Under the pieces are notes generated by a model. It was not told where the DNA came from. It saw only the letters and a program-made list of their open reading frames with translations, and made no database searches. Source: Ruminococcus sp. CAG:382 (GTDB lineage: Bacteria; Bacillota; Clostridia; Oscillospirales; CAG-382). Taken from it: a DNA stretch of 8,288 bases. This document shows positions 1-6,293 of the stretch, in pieces (within the stretch, counting starts at the first letter, position 1; each line of letters opens with the position of its first letter). The stretch is from contig FR892219.1 of NCBI GenBank assembly GCA_000433115.1, forward strand, positions 28,478-36,765. Direction: 5' to 3'. The position numbers and the translations under genes are program-made.

Positions 1-315
1 CGCCATTACCGTGCGTTCTTTGCCCGTCACAAGGTCGGGAGCCGTGAGAGTCACACCCTCAAGACTCATGAATTCCCAAGCAACAAGCGTGTCCACCTTG
101 GCGCAAAACAATGTTTTTTCACCGCATATTACCGAAAGCTCATCGTTATACAGAGAAAGGAATCCGTCCTTGCCGATTACACGGTCGCTGTCCGCTTCCC
201 TTTCAAGCACATAACGAAGTTTTTTGCCGTCGATTTTTTTCGCCATATAGCGCTTGAATTCGACGCTGTTTGTGTCCTTAGGTATTTTTTCTTTCCTGAA
301 GTTAAAAAGAGACAT
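1..315 (-). CDS. Unknown small protein, C-terminus cut by window edge
   Basis: An open frame of 105 codons runs from an ATG at 315 to the left edge with no stop, so the C-terminus is missing. The protein starts MSLFNFRKEKIPKD and is rich in charged and beta-forming residues (for example DGFLSLYNDELSVICGE, about residues 50-66, and LVAWEFMSLEGVTL, about 77-90). No signal peptide or membrane segment is visible, so it is probably cytoplasmic. I do not recognise a family with certainty. It lies 5 nt after the stop of the TIM-barrel gene and has no strong Shine-Dalgarno of its own, which suggests translational coupling as the last visible gene of the operon. Coding is supported by the tight operon spacing and natural amino-acid composition. 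Function is unknown. Confidence 0.75.
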   Translation of the reverse strand, partial: MSLFNFRKEKIPKDTNSVEFKRYMAKKIDGKKLRYVLEREADSDRVIGKDGFLSLYNDELSVICGEKTLFCAKVDTLVAWEFMSLEGVTLTAPDLVTGKERTVMA

Positions 316-320
316 GACGA

Positions 321-1112
321 TTATGCTTCAAAAAGCATTTTTCTGAAGTAATCGATTGTGTATCTCACGCCCTTATCTCCAAGCTCGCCCTGCCATGTTT
401 CGGAGTGCGGCTCAATGGAGAGCATACCGTCATAATGGAACTTACGCAGAATCGAAAGGAATGCGCCCCAGTTGACAGTATCAAGTCCGGCAGGCGGGTC
501 GTCGATACGCTGACCGTCGATATTGATTGTACCTTTCAGATGGATATGATAGAACTTATCACCGTAATGAGCCATTTCGCTGAGGTAATCTCTGCCGCCG
601 TTGATGGAATGGCTGGGGTCAAACTTGATTCCGAGACCCTTCAGATGGCCATGCACGATGTCCCATTCATGAGGTTTATCAATATAGCTGTACCAATCGC
701 AGTTATATGTGCAGATCTTTACGTCGCTGCCCGCATAATCCATCAGCGACTTGATGTAATTGATGGCGGCAGTGATGTTTGAATAGTACGAAAGACCGTC
801 AACATAGTTGACACCGCAGATATATACGGGGCAACCGACCTTACGGCAGAAATCAATGAGGTCAAACTCATCCTGCTGTTCTTTTTTATTGAAGGAACCG
901 TCGTCATTTATGCGGAATCTGCCCCAGCGACCGACGGCGCCGATCTTCACATCATATTCGGAAAGCGCCGTTTTTATGTCGTCAACATTTCCGGTCACAT
1001 ATGCGATATCGTCAGCGTTTACGTCAAATTCAGCATAGCCGAGTCCGAGATCCATGACATGTTTTATACCTGCTCTGTCATGAGAAGCAGCAATGATACC
1101 GAGATTCATCAT
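321..1112 (-). CDS. TIM-barrel sugar phosphate isomerase/epimerase-like protein
   Basis: This 263-residue protein fits the AP-endonuclease-2/xylose-isomerase-like TIM barrel fold (IolE and sugar phosphate isomerase/epimerase relatives), which usually binds a divalent metal and interconverts sugars. Visible family marks are IKFDPSHS (about 162-169, D165 and H168), FYHIHLKG (187-194) and MLSIEPHSE (230-238, E234), following a typical PPAGLDTVNWG segment. The Glu that usually ends the middle strand (l-x-lEnh) is not seen; the segment reads VKICTYNCDW instead. It is cytoplasmic, with no signal peptide. The start is a double ATG at 1112/1109; AAGGAG at 1125-1130 overlaps the stop of the upstream glycosyltransferase, and either ATG could be used. 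It is gene three of a minus-strand operon. The fold is clear, but substrate and reaction cannot be told from sequence. Confidence 0.88.
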   Translation of the reverse strand: MMNLGIIAASHDRAGIKHVMDLGLGYAEFDVNADDIAYVTGNVDDIKTALSEYDVKIGAVGRWGRFRINDDGSFNKKEQQDEFDLIDFCRKVGCPVYICGVNYVDGLSYYSNITAAINYIKSLMDYAGSDVKICTYNCDWYSYIDKPHEWDIVHGHLKGLGIKFDPSHSINGGRDYLSEMAHYGDKFYHIHLKGTINIDGQRIDDPPAGLDTVNWGAFLSILRKFHYDGMLSIEPHSETWQGELGDKGVRYTIDYFRKMLFEA

Positions 1113-1121
1113 AAATTAATA

Positions 1122-2087
1122 TTACTCCTTTATATTACGCCTCACGTCTTCATCCGTTTCGGACGCGAAATACATGGGGCGCTTTTTGGTTTCAAGGTAC
1201 GTCTTTGAGAGATACATACCCAATATACCCATGCAAAACAATTGAATCCCGCTTACAAACAAAATTACGCACACAAGCGACGGCCAACCGGCAACGGAAG
1301 CGACGCCCGCGAACAGTCGCACAATAACAACAATAATACCGATAATCGAAATAAGGCAGAACAGGAATCCGAAAAATGAAGCTATCGACAGCGGCGCAGT
1401 CGAAAAAGCAACGATACATTCAAGAGAATACTTGAACAGTTTCCAGAATGACCATTTTGTCGTACCCGCGACACGCTGGACGTTTTCATATGATATCCAT
1501 TTTGTGTTATAGCCAACCCAGTTGTAAATACCTTTGGTAAAACGGTTATATTCGGGGAGCGCAAGAATACTCTCCATAACACGGCGTTTCATCAGAACAT
1601 AATCACGTGCACCGGAGACCATCTGCGTTTTTGAAATTTTGTTGATTATTTTATAAAAGCAACGCGCGAAAAAGGAACGTATCACCGGTTCACCCTTACG
1701 GGTGCTTCTCTTTGTTGCGACGCTGTCATAGCCTTCATTTTCGATATATCCGAGCATTTCGGGAAGCAGTGACGGCGGATCCTGCAAATCTGCATCCATC
1801 ACGGCAATATAATCGCCTTTTGCGTGTTCAAATCCGGCAAACATCGCCGATTCCTTGCCGAAATTGCGTGAGAACGAAACGTATCGGACTCTTTTATCTT
1901 TCAACGCAAGCTCTCGCAGAATTCTCAGAGTTCCGTCCTTTGAGCCGTCATTGATAAAAAGGAATTCAAAGTCAACAGCCTGCATCTCCGCAGCAACACG
2001 CGATATTTCGGCGTAAAAAAACGGCAGTGCTTCTTCTTCGTTATAGCACGGTACGATTGCTGTAAGCAATTTTCGCTTTTCTGACAT
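1122..2087 (-). CDS. Family 2 glycosyltransferase, DPM1/GtrB-type, membrane-anchored
   Basis: A 321-residue GT2 enzyme of the dolichyl/undecaprenyl-phosphate glycosyltransferase type. These enzymes move a sugar from a nucleotide donor to a polyprenyl phosphate on the inner face of the membrane, feeding decoration of wall polymers or glycans. The GT-A domain covers about residues 1-220: VPCYNEEE (12-19), FINDGSKDGT (44-53), and the donor/metal motif MDADLQDPP (97-105). The RVAGTTKWSFWKL segment (about 205-217) is typical of this subfamily just before the membrane part. Two hydrophobic segments (about 230-260 and 268-294) form the C-terminal hairpin, followed by a charged tail. Length matches the family (about 310-330). 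GAGGT at 2096-2100 lies 8 nt before the ATG. It is gene two of the operon, 23 nt after the serine hydrolase. Sugar and acceptor are unknown. Confidence 0.93.
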   Translation of the reverse strand: MSEKRKLLTAIVPCYNEEEALPFFYAEISRVAAEMQAVDFEFLFINDGSKDGTLRILRELALKDKRVRYVSFSRNFGKESAMFAGFEHAKGDYIAVMDADLQDPPSLLPEMLGYIENEGYDSVATKRSTRKGEPVIRSFFARCFYKIINKISKTQMVSGARDYVLMKRRVMESILALPEYNRFTKGIYNWVGYNTKWISYENVQRVAGTTKWSFWKLFKYSLECIVAFSTAPLSIASFFGFLFCLISIIGIIVVIVRLFAGVASVAGWPSLVCVILFVSGIQLFCMGILGMYLSKTYLETKKRPMYFASETDEDVRRNIKE

Positions 2088-2110
2088 TTCGCTTTACCTC
2101 ATTGCCGGTT

Positions 2111-3289
2111 TCAGCCGGTTATAAGTCTGTCAATTTCCTTTGCGAGCGAATAGAAATATGAATCCGAAACTCCGCTTGCGGAGTTTGTCTTTGTGTAAAT
2201 TGCGACGATGTACGGCTCATTGCCGAGCACAACGCCAGATTCATGTGAGCAATAGGTGGAAGAACCGGGTTTTGTACGGCAATCCTTCCCGAGGGCGGGG
2301 CTGAGCTTTGAATAGCTGATGTCAAAAAGATCCCACAGCCATTTCCCTGTCTGCCCGTTGTCTTTAAATGAATAGATCTGACTCCACCACAAAACGGCGC
2401 TTCTTGCGTTAGACTCAGGCCACACGGTATTCTGAGTCAACGGTATGTTACAGTTCATACGGTCGAGCATATCGAAAAATCCGGAAGTGCCGAGCGTGTT
2501 CGCAAGCATCTTGTGAGCAATATTGTCGCTTTTTGAAATCGAATACTCAACAAGAGTTTTGATCTTATAATGAGTGCCGAACGAGCTGTTTTTGATTATG
2601 CCGGAGCCGGCGATATAATTATCGGAAGTATAAGCAACCGACTTCCGGTCATCAAGCTTTCCTTCGCTGATGAGCTTTGCAACATAAAGACAAAGCGGTG
2701 CTTTGATTGTGGAGCAGGACTGGAAGTACATATCAGGCTGATATGCGATAGCCGCACCGTCGCTGATTCTGACAGCAAGGAAGCCGACCTCCATGCCCGC
2801 TTTGCTTATGAGCGTTTCGAGCGCCGTAGTGTCACCCGAAATCTTTCTGCCCGTACCGCCGTCAAAAGTCTGAAGCGATTTTTCATCAAATGAAAGAAGC
2901 TGTATGGCACGGTCCAGTGCTGACGATGTCACATCAACTTTGGACGACGACAGCGTCACGCCGCTGCTCATGAGATATGAACGCGTTGCCGAATCCGCAA
3001 GGTCATCAACAGATTCAAGACCCGTTGCAAGGTATGCGGGGCTGTCACTGTTGTTTTTGATGGTGGAAACGGAAGCAGGCTCATCCTGGAATACAGTGAC
3101 TTCCTGAATTCCGCTTACGGTGTTCATTATTTCAGTGTATGGCATTGCACCGATATCCGCATCAACACTGTACTTTGCATACGGTGACGGGATTATTGCA
3201 ATGATAAGGGCTATGACCATAAGAACCGCGATTGCGATGCAAATGATTTTTTTATAGTCGATTCGTAATTTCTTTAATTTATTCTGCAT
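2111..3289 (-). CDS. Membrane-anchored class A beta-lactamase-like serine hydrolase
   Basis: A 392-residue protein with a short basic cytoplasmic start, one membrane helix (about 15-34) and an extracellular domain, so an uncleaved signal-anchor is likely. The first 150 or so external residues are low-complexity and Ser/Thr-rich, without a recognised domain. From about 155 it resembles the beta-lactamase class A/transpeptidase-like fold (Beta-lactamase2 type). The SxxK motif is S193-T-I-K196 in CSTIKAP, SxN is S254-D-N256, and the third motif appears as K340-P-G342 in RTKPGS rather than K-T/S-G. A clear ExxxN general-base motif is not evident. Wall-peptide or ester hydrolysis is more likely than antibiotic resistance. 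It is the first gene of the operon: sigma-A promoter at 3340-3368 and GGAG at 3296-3299, 6 nt before the ATG. The stop is TGA. Confidence 0.87.
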   Translation of the reverse strand: MQNKLKKLRIDYKKIICIAIAVLMVIALIIAIIPSPYAKYSVDADIGAMPYTEIMNTVSGIQEVTVFQDEPASVSTIKNNSDSPAYLATGLESVDDLADSATRSYLMSSGVTLSSSKVDVTSSALDRAIQLLSFDEKSLQTFDGGTGRKISGDTTALETLISKAGMEVGFLAVRISDGAAIAYQPDMYFQSCSTIKAPLCLYVAKLISEGKLDDRKSVAYTSDNYIAGSGIIKNSSFGTHYKIKTLVEYSISKSDNIAHKMLANTLGTSGFFDMLDRMNCNIPLTQNTVWPESNARSAVLWWSQIYSFKDNGQTGKWLWDLFDISYSKLSPALGKDCRTKPGSSTYCSHESGVVLGNEPYIVAIYTKTNSASGVSDSYFYSLAKEIDRLITG

Positions 3290-3339
3290 TACTGTCTCCG
3301 GGATTGCTGTGGATACGATATTCTAAAATATCTCAAATA

Positions 3340-3368
3340 ATACTACCACAAAAATGTCGTTTTGTCAA
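3340..3368 (-). promoter_or_regulatory. Sigma-A promoter of the envelope operon
   Basis: Read on the minus strand, a perfect -35 TTGACA (3363-3368) is followed by a 17-nt spacer and -10 TAGTAT (3340-3345). It ends 50 nt upstream of the serine hydrolase ATG at 3289, leaving a short leader that carries the GGAG ribosome binding site. Spacing and match to consensus are very good. No operator or riboswitch is obvious in the leader. Confidence 0.85.
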
Positions 3369-3568
3369 CACCGATTTATCTTTCTGTTCCGGTTGCTTTT
3401 AAAAAGTAAATTCTCAAAGTAAATTCCGGAGCAAACACTAGTGGGGGTTCACCAACGTTTTTCCATTGGCGCCATAATACGGTCGGTTTATTTATCATGT
3501 TACGCATCTTTCCCGTTACGTTATTGATACAAACATTTATTTATATCTAAATTCAGGTGTTGACAAAA
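3360..3568. repeat. Inverted pair of 13-bp GGTGTTGACAAAA, both at -35 sites
   Basis: The 13-mer GGTGTTGACAAAA occurs at 3556-3568 on the plus strand and, as its exact reverse complement, at 3360-3372. In both places its TTGACA forms the -35 box of a divergently facing promoter with a 17-nt spacer. Part of the identity is simply consensus, but GGTG upstream and AAA downstream are shared as well. Confidence 0.7.
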
Positions 3569-3588
3569 GAGTATTATTGCTGTAATAT
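3560..3588 (+). promoter_or_regulatory. Sigma-A promoter in front of the broken ABC gene
   Basis: TTGACA (3560-3565), a 17-nt spacer and TAATAT (3583-3588) make a near-consensus promoter facing right. Transcription would start near 3595, only about 20 nt before the first in-frame ATG at 3615. No good Shine-Dalgarno stands before 3615 or 3624. The GGGAG at 3627-3631 serves only an out-of-frame ATG at 3637 that stops after seven codons. Confidence 0.75.
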
Positions 3589-3614
3589 TAATAGAGCTTA
3601 TTGTCGTATTTGCG

Positions 3615-4196
3615 ATGTTTAACATGGGGAGCAGAGATGTTTCCGAATATTGGGAACTGATCGCATTGTTTTCAAAAATGACCTCATTGTATCTCTTCAG
3701 ATGTATGGGCGATTTTACTACGATACGCAATAACATAACAATGGGCGCGTGCGGATTTACCGATAAAGAAATTGCAGATGCCGCAACAAAAGCCAACTGT
3801 GATTTTTTGAACGATTTCGAAAAGCCACTGGATGTATCTATAGGCAAAGAGATCTATCCGGAAGCAATTGAACTGTCAGGAGGTCAATCGCAAAGAATTG
3901 CGCTTGCACGCTGCTTCCTCTCCCGTTCATCACTGATTCTTTTGGACGAGCCTACGGCAGCAATAGATCCGATTTTTGAAAAGTCTCTCATTGCTCACCT
4001 TCTCGAGGTTATGTCCGCAAAGACTTCGGTGATTGTAACGCACAGACTTGATATAACACAATTCATTGACAGAATTTATGTCATGGAAGACGGCGAAATC
4101 GTAGAATCAGGTAACTTCAATGAACTGATGTCTAAAAAAAGCATCTTCAAGGACATGTATGAAAGCCAAAGGGGAATCAAAGTGCGAATCCGTTAA
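3615..4196 (+). pseudogene. 5'-truncated ABC exporter ATPase domain (Walker A lost)
   Basis: The 193-codon frame encodes the second two-thirds of an ABC-exporter nucleotide-binding domain. Present are a TIRNNITMG segment (36-44, the strand after the Q-loop), the signature LSGGQSQR (87-94), Walker B LILLDEP (107-113; D111, E112), the D-loop AAID (115-118), H-loop THR (142-144, H143) and the usual C-terminal MEDGEIVESGNFNEL (157-171). Missing are the six-helix membrane domain and Walker A. The Q-loop Gln is not evident, since the matching region reads LIALFSKMTSLYLF. A full exporter half is about 580-600 residues. Homology begins abruptly near 3630, so a deletion has fused this 3' end to a promoter at 3560-3588. 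No suitable ribosome binding site is seen. It cannot bind ATP in the normal way. I treat it as a pseudogene, although the remaining frame is open and little decayed. Confidence 0.82.
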
Positions 4197-4258
4197 TCAC
4201 TTTCGACATAAAAGTTCCTCAAAAGCTCAAGAAAACGTGAGAAAAACGACGAAAGCAC

Positions 4259-4287
4259 TTGAAAAAGCGCTAATCAAGTGGTACAAT
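4259..4287 (+). promoter_or_regulatory. Sigma-A promoter of the two-gene surface-protein unit
   Basis: TTGAAA (4259-4264), a 17-nt spacer and TACAAT (4282-4287) form a strong promoter. The predicted start near 4294 gives a leader of about 90 nt before the GTG at 4386. The leader is AT-rich, and I see no clear riboswitch or attenuator in it. AAGGAG (4372-4377) lies 8 nt before the start codon. Confidence 0.8.
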
Positions 4288-4385
4288 ATGTCTAACAAGT
4301 CAGCGTATCGCACTTCTAATTTGTTTTTCTTGATAACGTGAATGCATACGTCGATCATTTTTAATACGCCGAAGGAGTCGCTAAA

Positions 4386-4910
4386 GTGTCACGAAGGACA
4401 AAGAGCATCATTGTCATTTTGTTAATTGTAATAATTCTTTGCATCTGCATGACTGTATGGGCAGTGTTCTTCAGAAAAACTGATCGCCCTGTACTCATAC
4501 CGGACCACGCGCCCGAGGAAATTGAAAAGAACGCCGAACCCATATCCGGTGAAAGTGATGTCAGTAAAATCGACACTCCCGAAGGAGGCGGCGCGATCGG
4601 CATACAGTACGCAAATGAAGCATTTATCGACATTTCCGACAATACAGTATATCTCCAATACATTAACCCCGGAAAATCAACGCAGAATACCGTGATATGC
4701 GTTGAAATACAAGGCGAAATAATTGCACGTTCCGGATTGATTTCGCCCGGGTACAAGCTGAAAGTCCTTCCTCTTATCGATGGCGCTTCAAAACGTCTCA
4801 GCCCGGGAGGATACAAAGCACAATTCCGCATTTTAAGCTATAATCCGAAAAGCGGAGAAAAATCAATGATCGATGCAGTGGCGGATGTGTATATCACCGT
4901 CAAAGAATAA
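4386..4910 (+). CDS. Membrane-anchored extracellular beta-sandwich protein, unknown role
   Basis: A 174-residue protein starting with GTG; the start is fixed by AAGGAG 8 nt upstream, and the frame would otherwise have a late Met. A basic N-terminus (MSRRTK) and one helix (about 8-28) anchor it in the membrane with the C-terminus outside. A charged linker rich in Pro and Glu (about 30-75) leads to a beta-rich domain with segments TVYLQYINPGKSTQ (87-100), RSGLISPGYKLK (115-126), LSPGGYKAQFRI (138-149) and a final DVYITVKE. This pattern (strand, 'SGLIxPG', 'LxPGxY', closing strand) recalls small surface or lipoprotein domains common in gut Clostridia. I recall no assigned function. It has no Cys lipobox and no sorting signal. 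It is followed after 26 nt by the secreted protein gene, so both are probably one transcript. A scaffold or chaperone for that protein is only a guess. Confidence 0.8.
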   Translation: MSRRTKSIIVILLIVIILCICMTVWAVFFRKTDRPVLIPDHAPEEIEKNAEPISGESDVSKIDTPEGGGAIGIQYANEAFIDISDNTVYLQYINPGKSTQNTVICVEIQGEIIARSGLISPGYKLKVLPLIDGASKRLSPGGYKAQFRILSYNPKSGEKSMIDAVADVYITVKE

Positions 4911-4936
4911 ATCACATTAAAAGGAGCGAACTGACA

Positions 4937-5950
4937 ATGAAAAAGCTTTTTTCAACAATGATCGCCCTTGCAATGCTCGCGGCAACACCGCTGACCGTCT
5001 TTGCCACCGGCAGCAGTAGCAACACGGGCGGAAACACCGAAATCGATGTAAACGGCAAGTATATCGAAGGCAACGCCGCAACAATGATATCTGTTGATAT
5101 TACATGGGACGACATGAGCTTCGAATACAACGACGGCGAGAGAACATGGGATCCGAACAAGCATGAATACATCACTTCCGGCGGATCATGGACAAACGAG
5201 AAGAAAACCGTAAACGTTAAAAATCACTCAAATACCGCTGTCAAAGCGGAATTCTCCTTTGCAAGCAGTCTTGACGGAATCACCGGTTCATTCGACAACA
5301 AAACGCTCCAACTCGAAACAGCCGTCGGAAAAGCTGTCGAAAACGCCCCGGCCGCTTCAACCAATTTCGGCATTTCGGGAAGTAAGATCAACACCGACGC
5401 AAAGCTCGGTACTATCACACTTAACATCTCAGCAGATACGAATTCTGATGTTACCGTGCCCGAAGAATCTTCAGATGTAAAACTTGAACAAAACACATCC
5501 GGCGTTACCTCTCAGGGCGACGGCATCACAACATACGAGCAGCTTGCAAAGGCTATTGAAAACGGCGGAGATATCAAGCTTGATGGCGATATCGAAATTA
5601 CTAATCAAATTGCAGTAAACGTATCAACTGAAATCAATTTGAATTCTCACAGACTGATCGGAAACAGTGGCACAATGTTCACCGCCGGCAAAGAGGCTTC
5701 TTTCACCCTGTCGAACGGCAATATTGAACTAAACGAAGGCTGTTGTGTTACCGCCAATGGTGCGCAAAAAGTCAAGTTCATCAAATGCAAAGCAAACATC
5801 AGCACAGGGATGCTGTGTAACACCATTAGTTCGACGATAGCTCTTGACGAATGCGATGTTACCGGAAACGGAACGCTGATAGAAATGAGTTCAGCGTCGG
5901 AGCTCGATTTTATCAGGAAAAATTCTTTTATCGGTGATGTTTCAAAATGA
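4937..5950 (+). CDS. Secreted surface protein with beta-helix-like repeats, ends at an in-frame TGA
   Basis: The 337-residue product starts with a clear signal peptide (MKKLFSTMIALAMLAATPLTVFA, likely cut after A23). Residues about 50-110 (VDITWDDMSFEYNDG, TWDPNKHEY, GSWTNEKKTVNVKNHSNTA) match a beta-sandwich style seen in secreted proteins of gut Clostridia, loosely recalling WxL-type surface domains. Residues about 158-166 (LGTITLNIS) look like its closing strand. A linker (168-195) leads to a stretch from ITTYEQLAKAIENGGDIKL (197-215) of short beta turns typical of a right-handed beta-helix. No LPXTG or C-terminal membrane helix is present. AAGGAG (4921-4926) sits 10 nt before the ATG. The frame stops at TGA 5948-5950, yet coding signal continues in the same frame to 6079. 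The gene is therefore probably interrupted or read through. A wall or matrix role is inferred. Confidence 0.82.
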   Translation: MKKLFSTMIALAMLAATPLTVFATGSSSNTGGNTEIDVNGKYIEGNAATMISVDITWDDMSFEYNDGERTWDPNKHEYITSGGSWTNEKKTVNVKNHSNTAVKAEFSFASSLDGITGSFDNKTLQLETAVGKAVENAPAASTNFGISGSKINTDAKLGTITLNISADTNSDVTVPEESSDVKLEQNTSGVTSQGDGITTYEQLAKAIENGGDIKLDGDIEITNQIAVNVSTEINLNSHRLIGNSGTMFTAGKEASFTLSNGNIELNEGCCVTANGAQKVKFIKCKANISTGMLCNTISSTIALDECDVTGNGTLIEMSSASELDFIRKNSFIGDVSK

Positions 5951-6079
5951 AGTGACTGCATAATAACTATTTCCAATGCAGGTGGTAGTACATTTGGCTT
6001 TGATCCCTCAAATTACATAAATTATGCGGCAAGCATCGAAAAAAACGATGCCGAGAACACTTGGACTGTTGTGGGATAA
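5951..6079 (+). pseudogene. In-frame C-terminal tail of the surface protein after TGA
   Basis: Directly after TGA 5948-5950 the same frame stays open for 42 codons to TAA 6077-6079. It encodes IITISNAGGSTFGFDPSNY, then a segment ending ENTWTVVG. The 'GGxFxFDPSxY ... TWTV' pattern is a common C-terminal element in beta-helix surface proteins of gut Clostridia, so this is very likely the original end of the gene (380 codons in all). One base change, such as TGG or CGA to TGA, would explain the break. No ribosome binding site or start codon suggests separate translation. Confidence 0.75.
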
Positions 6080-6089
6080 TTTATCAAAA

Positions 6090-6105
6090 GCACCCTTCGG
6101 GGTGC
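6090..6105. terminator. UUCG hairpin after the surface gene, possible terminator
   Basis: GCACCC (6090-6095), loop TTCG and GGGTGC (6100-6105) form a perfect 6-bp stem 10 nt after the TAA at 6077-6079. There is no T-tract on the plus-strand side (ACCGATCC follows). On the minus strand it is followed by TTTTGATAAATT, so as written it suits minus-strand transcription better. It may be half of a bidirectional terminator whose right-hand T-run was lost. Confidence 0.45.
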
Positions 6106-6132
6106 ACCGATCCATGAAAAACGGACAATGAC

Positions 6133-6182
6133 AAAAAGCCCTCCTATGGTGTAATAAAAGAAAGCCATAGGAGGGAATTTTT
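6133..6182 (+). promoter_or_regulatory. Shine-Dalgarno-sequestering hairpin of transposase leader
   Basis: CCCTCCTATGG (6139-6149) and CCATAGGAGGG (6165-6175) are perfect 11-bp complements with a 15-nt loop. AAAAA (6133-6137) can pair further with TTTTT (6178-6182) across a small internal loop. The right arm contains AGGAGG (6169-6174), placed 8 nt before the ATG at 6183. In a transcript entering from upstream the ribosome binding site would be masked, a known way for insertion sequences to block translation of read-through RNA. The stem with its T-run could also act as a terminator. Confidence 0.65.
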
Positions 6183-6293
6183 ATGCCAAGAGAATACAGC
6201 CATATCAAGGAATATGAAAAGGCAATACCGAAGTTAAAGGAGCAGGGAATCTCCCGTGCCTGTTCAAAATATGTTTCATTTGCCGCCTTGTAA
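6183..6293 (+). pseudogene. IS3-type transposase OrfA remnant (N-terminus only)
   Basis: A 36-codon frame begins MPREYSHIKEYEKAIPKLKE, which I recognise as the N-terminal start of the helix-turn-helix OrfA of IS3-family elements common in Clostridia (MPRxYxxIxxYExEIxxLKxxG pattern). After about residue 25 (QGISR) the match is lost and the frame ends ACSKYVSFAAL then TAA, whereas a full OrfA has about 90-130 residues. The break lies near 6255-6260. No OrfB with a DDE domain follows. Start is certain: ATG 6183 with AGGAGG 8 nt upstream. This is the left end of a deleted insertion sequence, inactive on its own. Element borders are not resolved. Confidence 0.65.

Larger units (their letters stand above)
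3290..3614. other. 325-nt intergenic region between divergent transcripts
   Basis: No gene is supported here. It holds the minus-strand promoter of the envelope operon at its left and a plus-strand promoter (3560-3588) at its right. In between are two adjacent 11-nt AAAGTAAATTC copies (3403-3413 and 3416-3426, period 13), a short palindrome CACTAGTG (3437-3444) and the palindrome GGCGCC near 3468. No Walker A coding remnant of the downstream broken ABC gene was found in any plus frame. Confidence 0.6.

Noticed and set aside
3403..3426. Two AAAGTAAATTC copies, period 13, considered as repeat array or operator
   Set aside because: Only two copies in AT-rich sequence; too little to call a binding site or array.
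3437..3460. GGGGGTTCACC stretch as a tRNA 3' end or attachment site copy
   Set aside because: It does not match the T arm of the tRNA-Leu here and lacks a pairing stem.
4159..4341. 60-codon plus-strand frame overlapping the end of the ABC fragment
   Set aside because: No ribosome binding site, spans the promoter at 4259-4287, and composition does not look coding.
4361..4831. 156-codon minus-strand frame
   Set aside because: Exact shadow of the membrane-anchored protein gene, which has promoter, ribosome binding site and a sensible membrane helix.
5948..5981. TGA as selenocysteine codon with the following stem as SECIS
   Set aside because: The stem is short with a 14-nt loop lacking a recognisable SECIS motif, and a secreted beta-helix-like protein is an unlikely selenoprotein.
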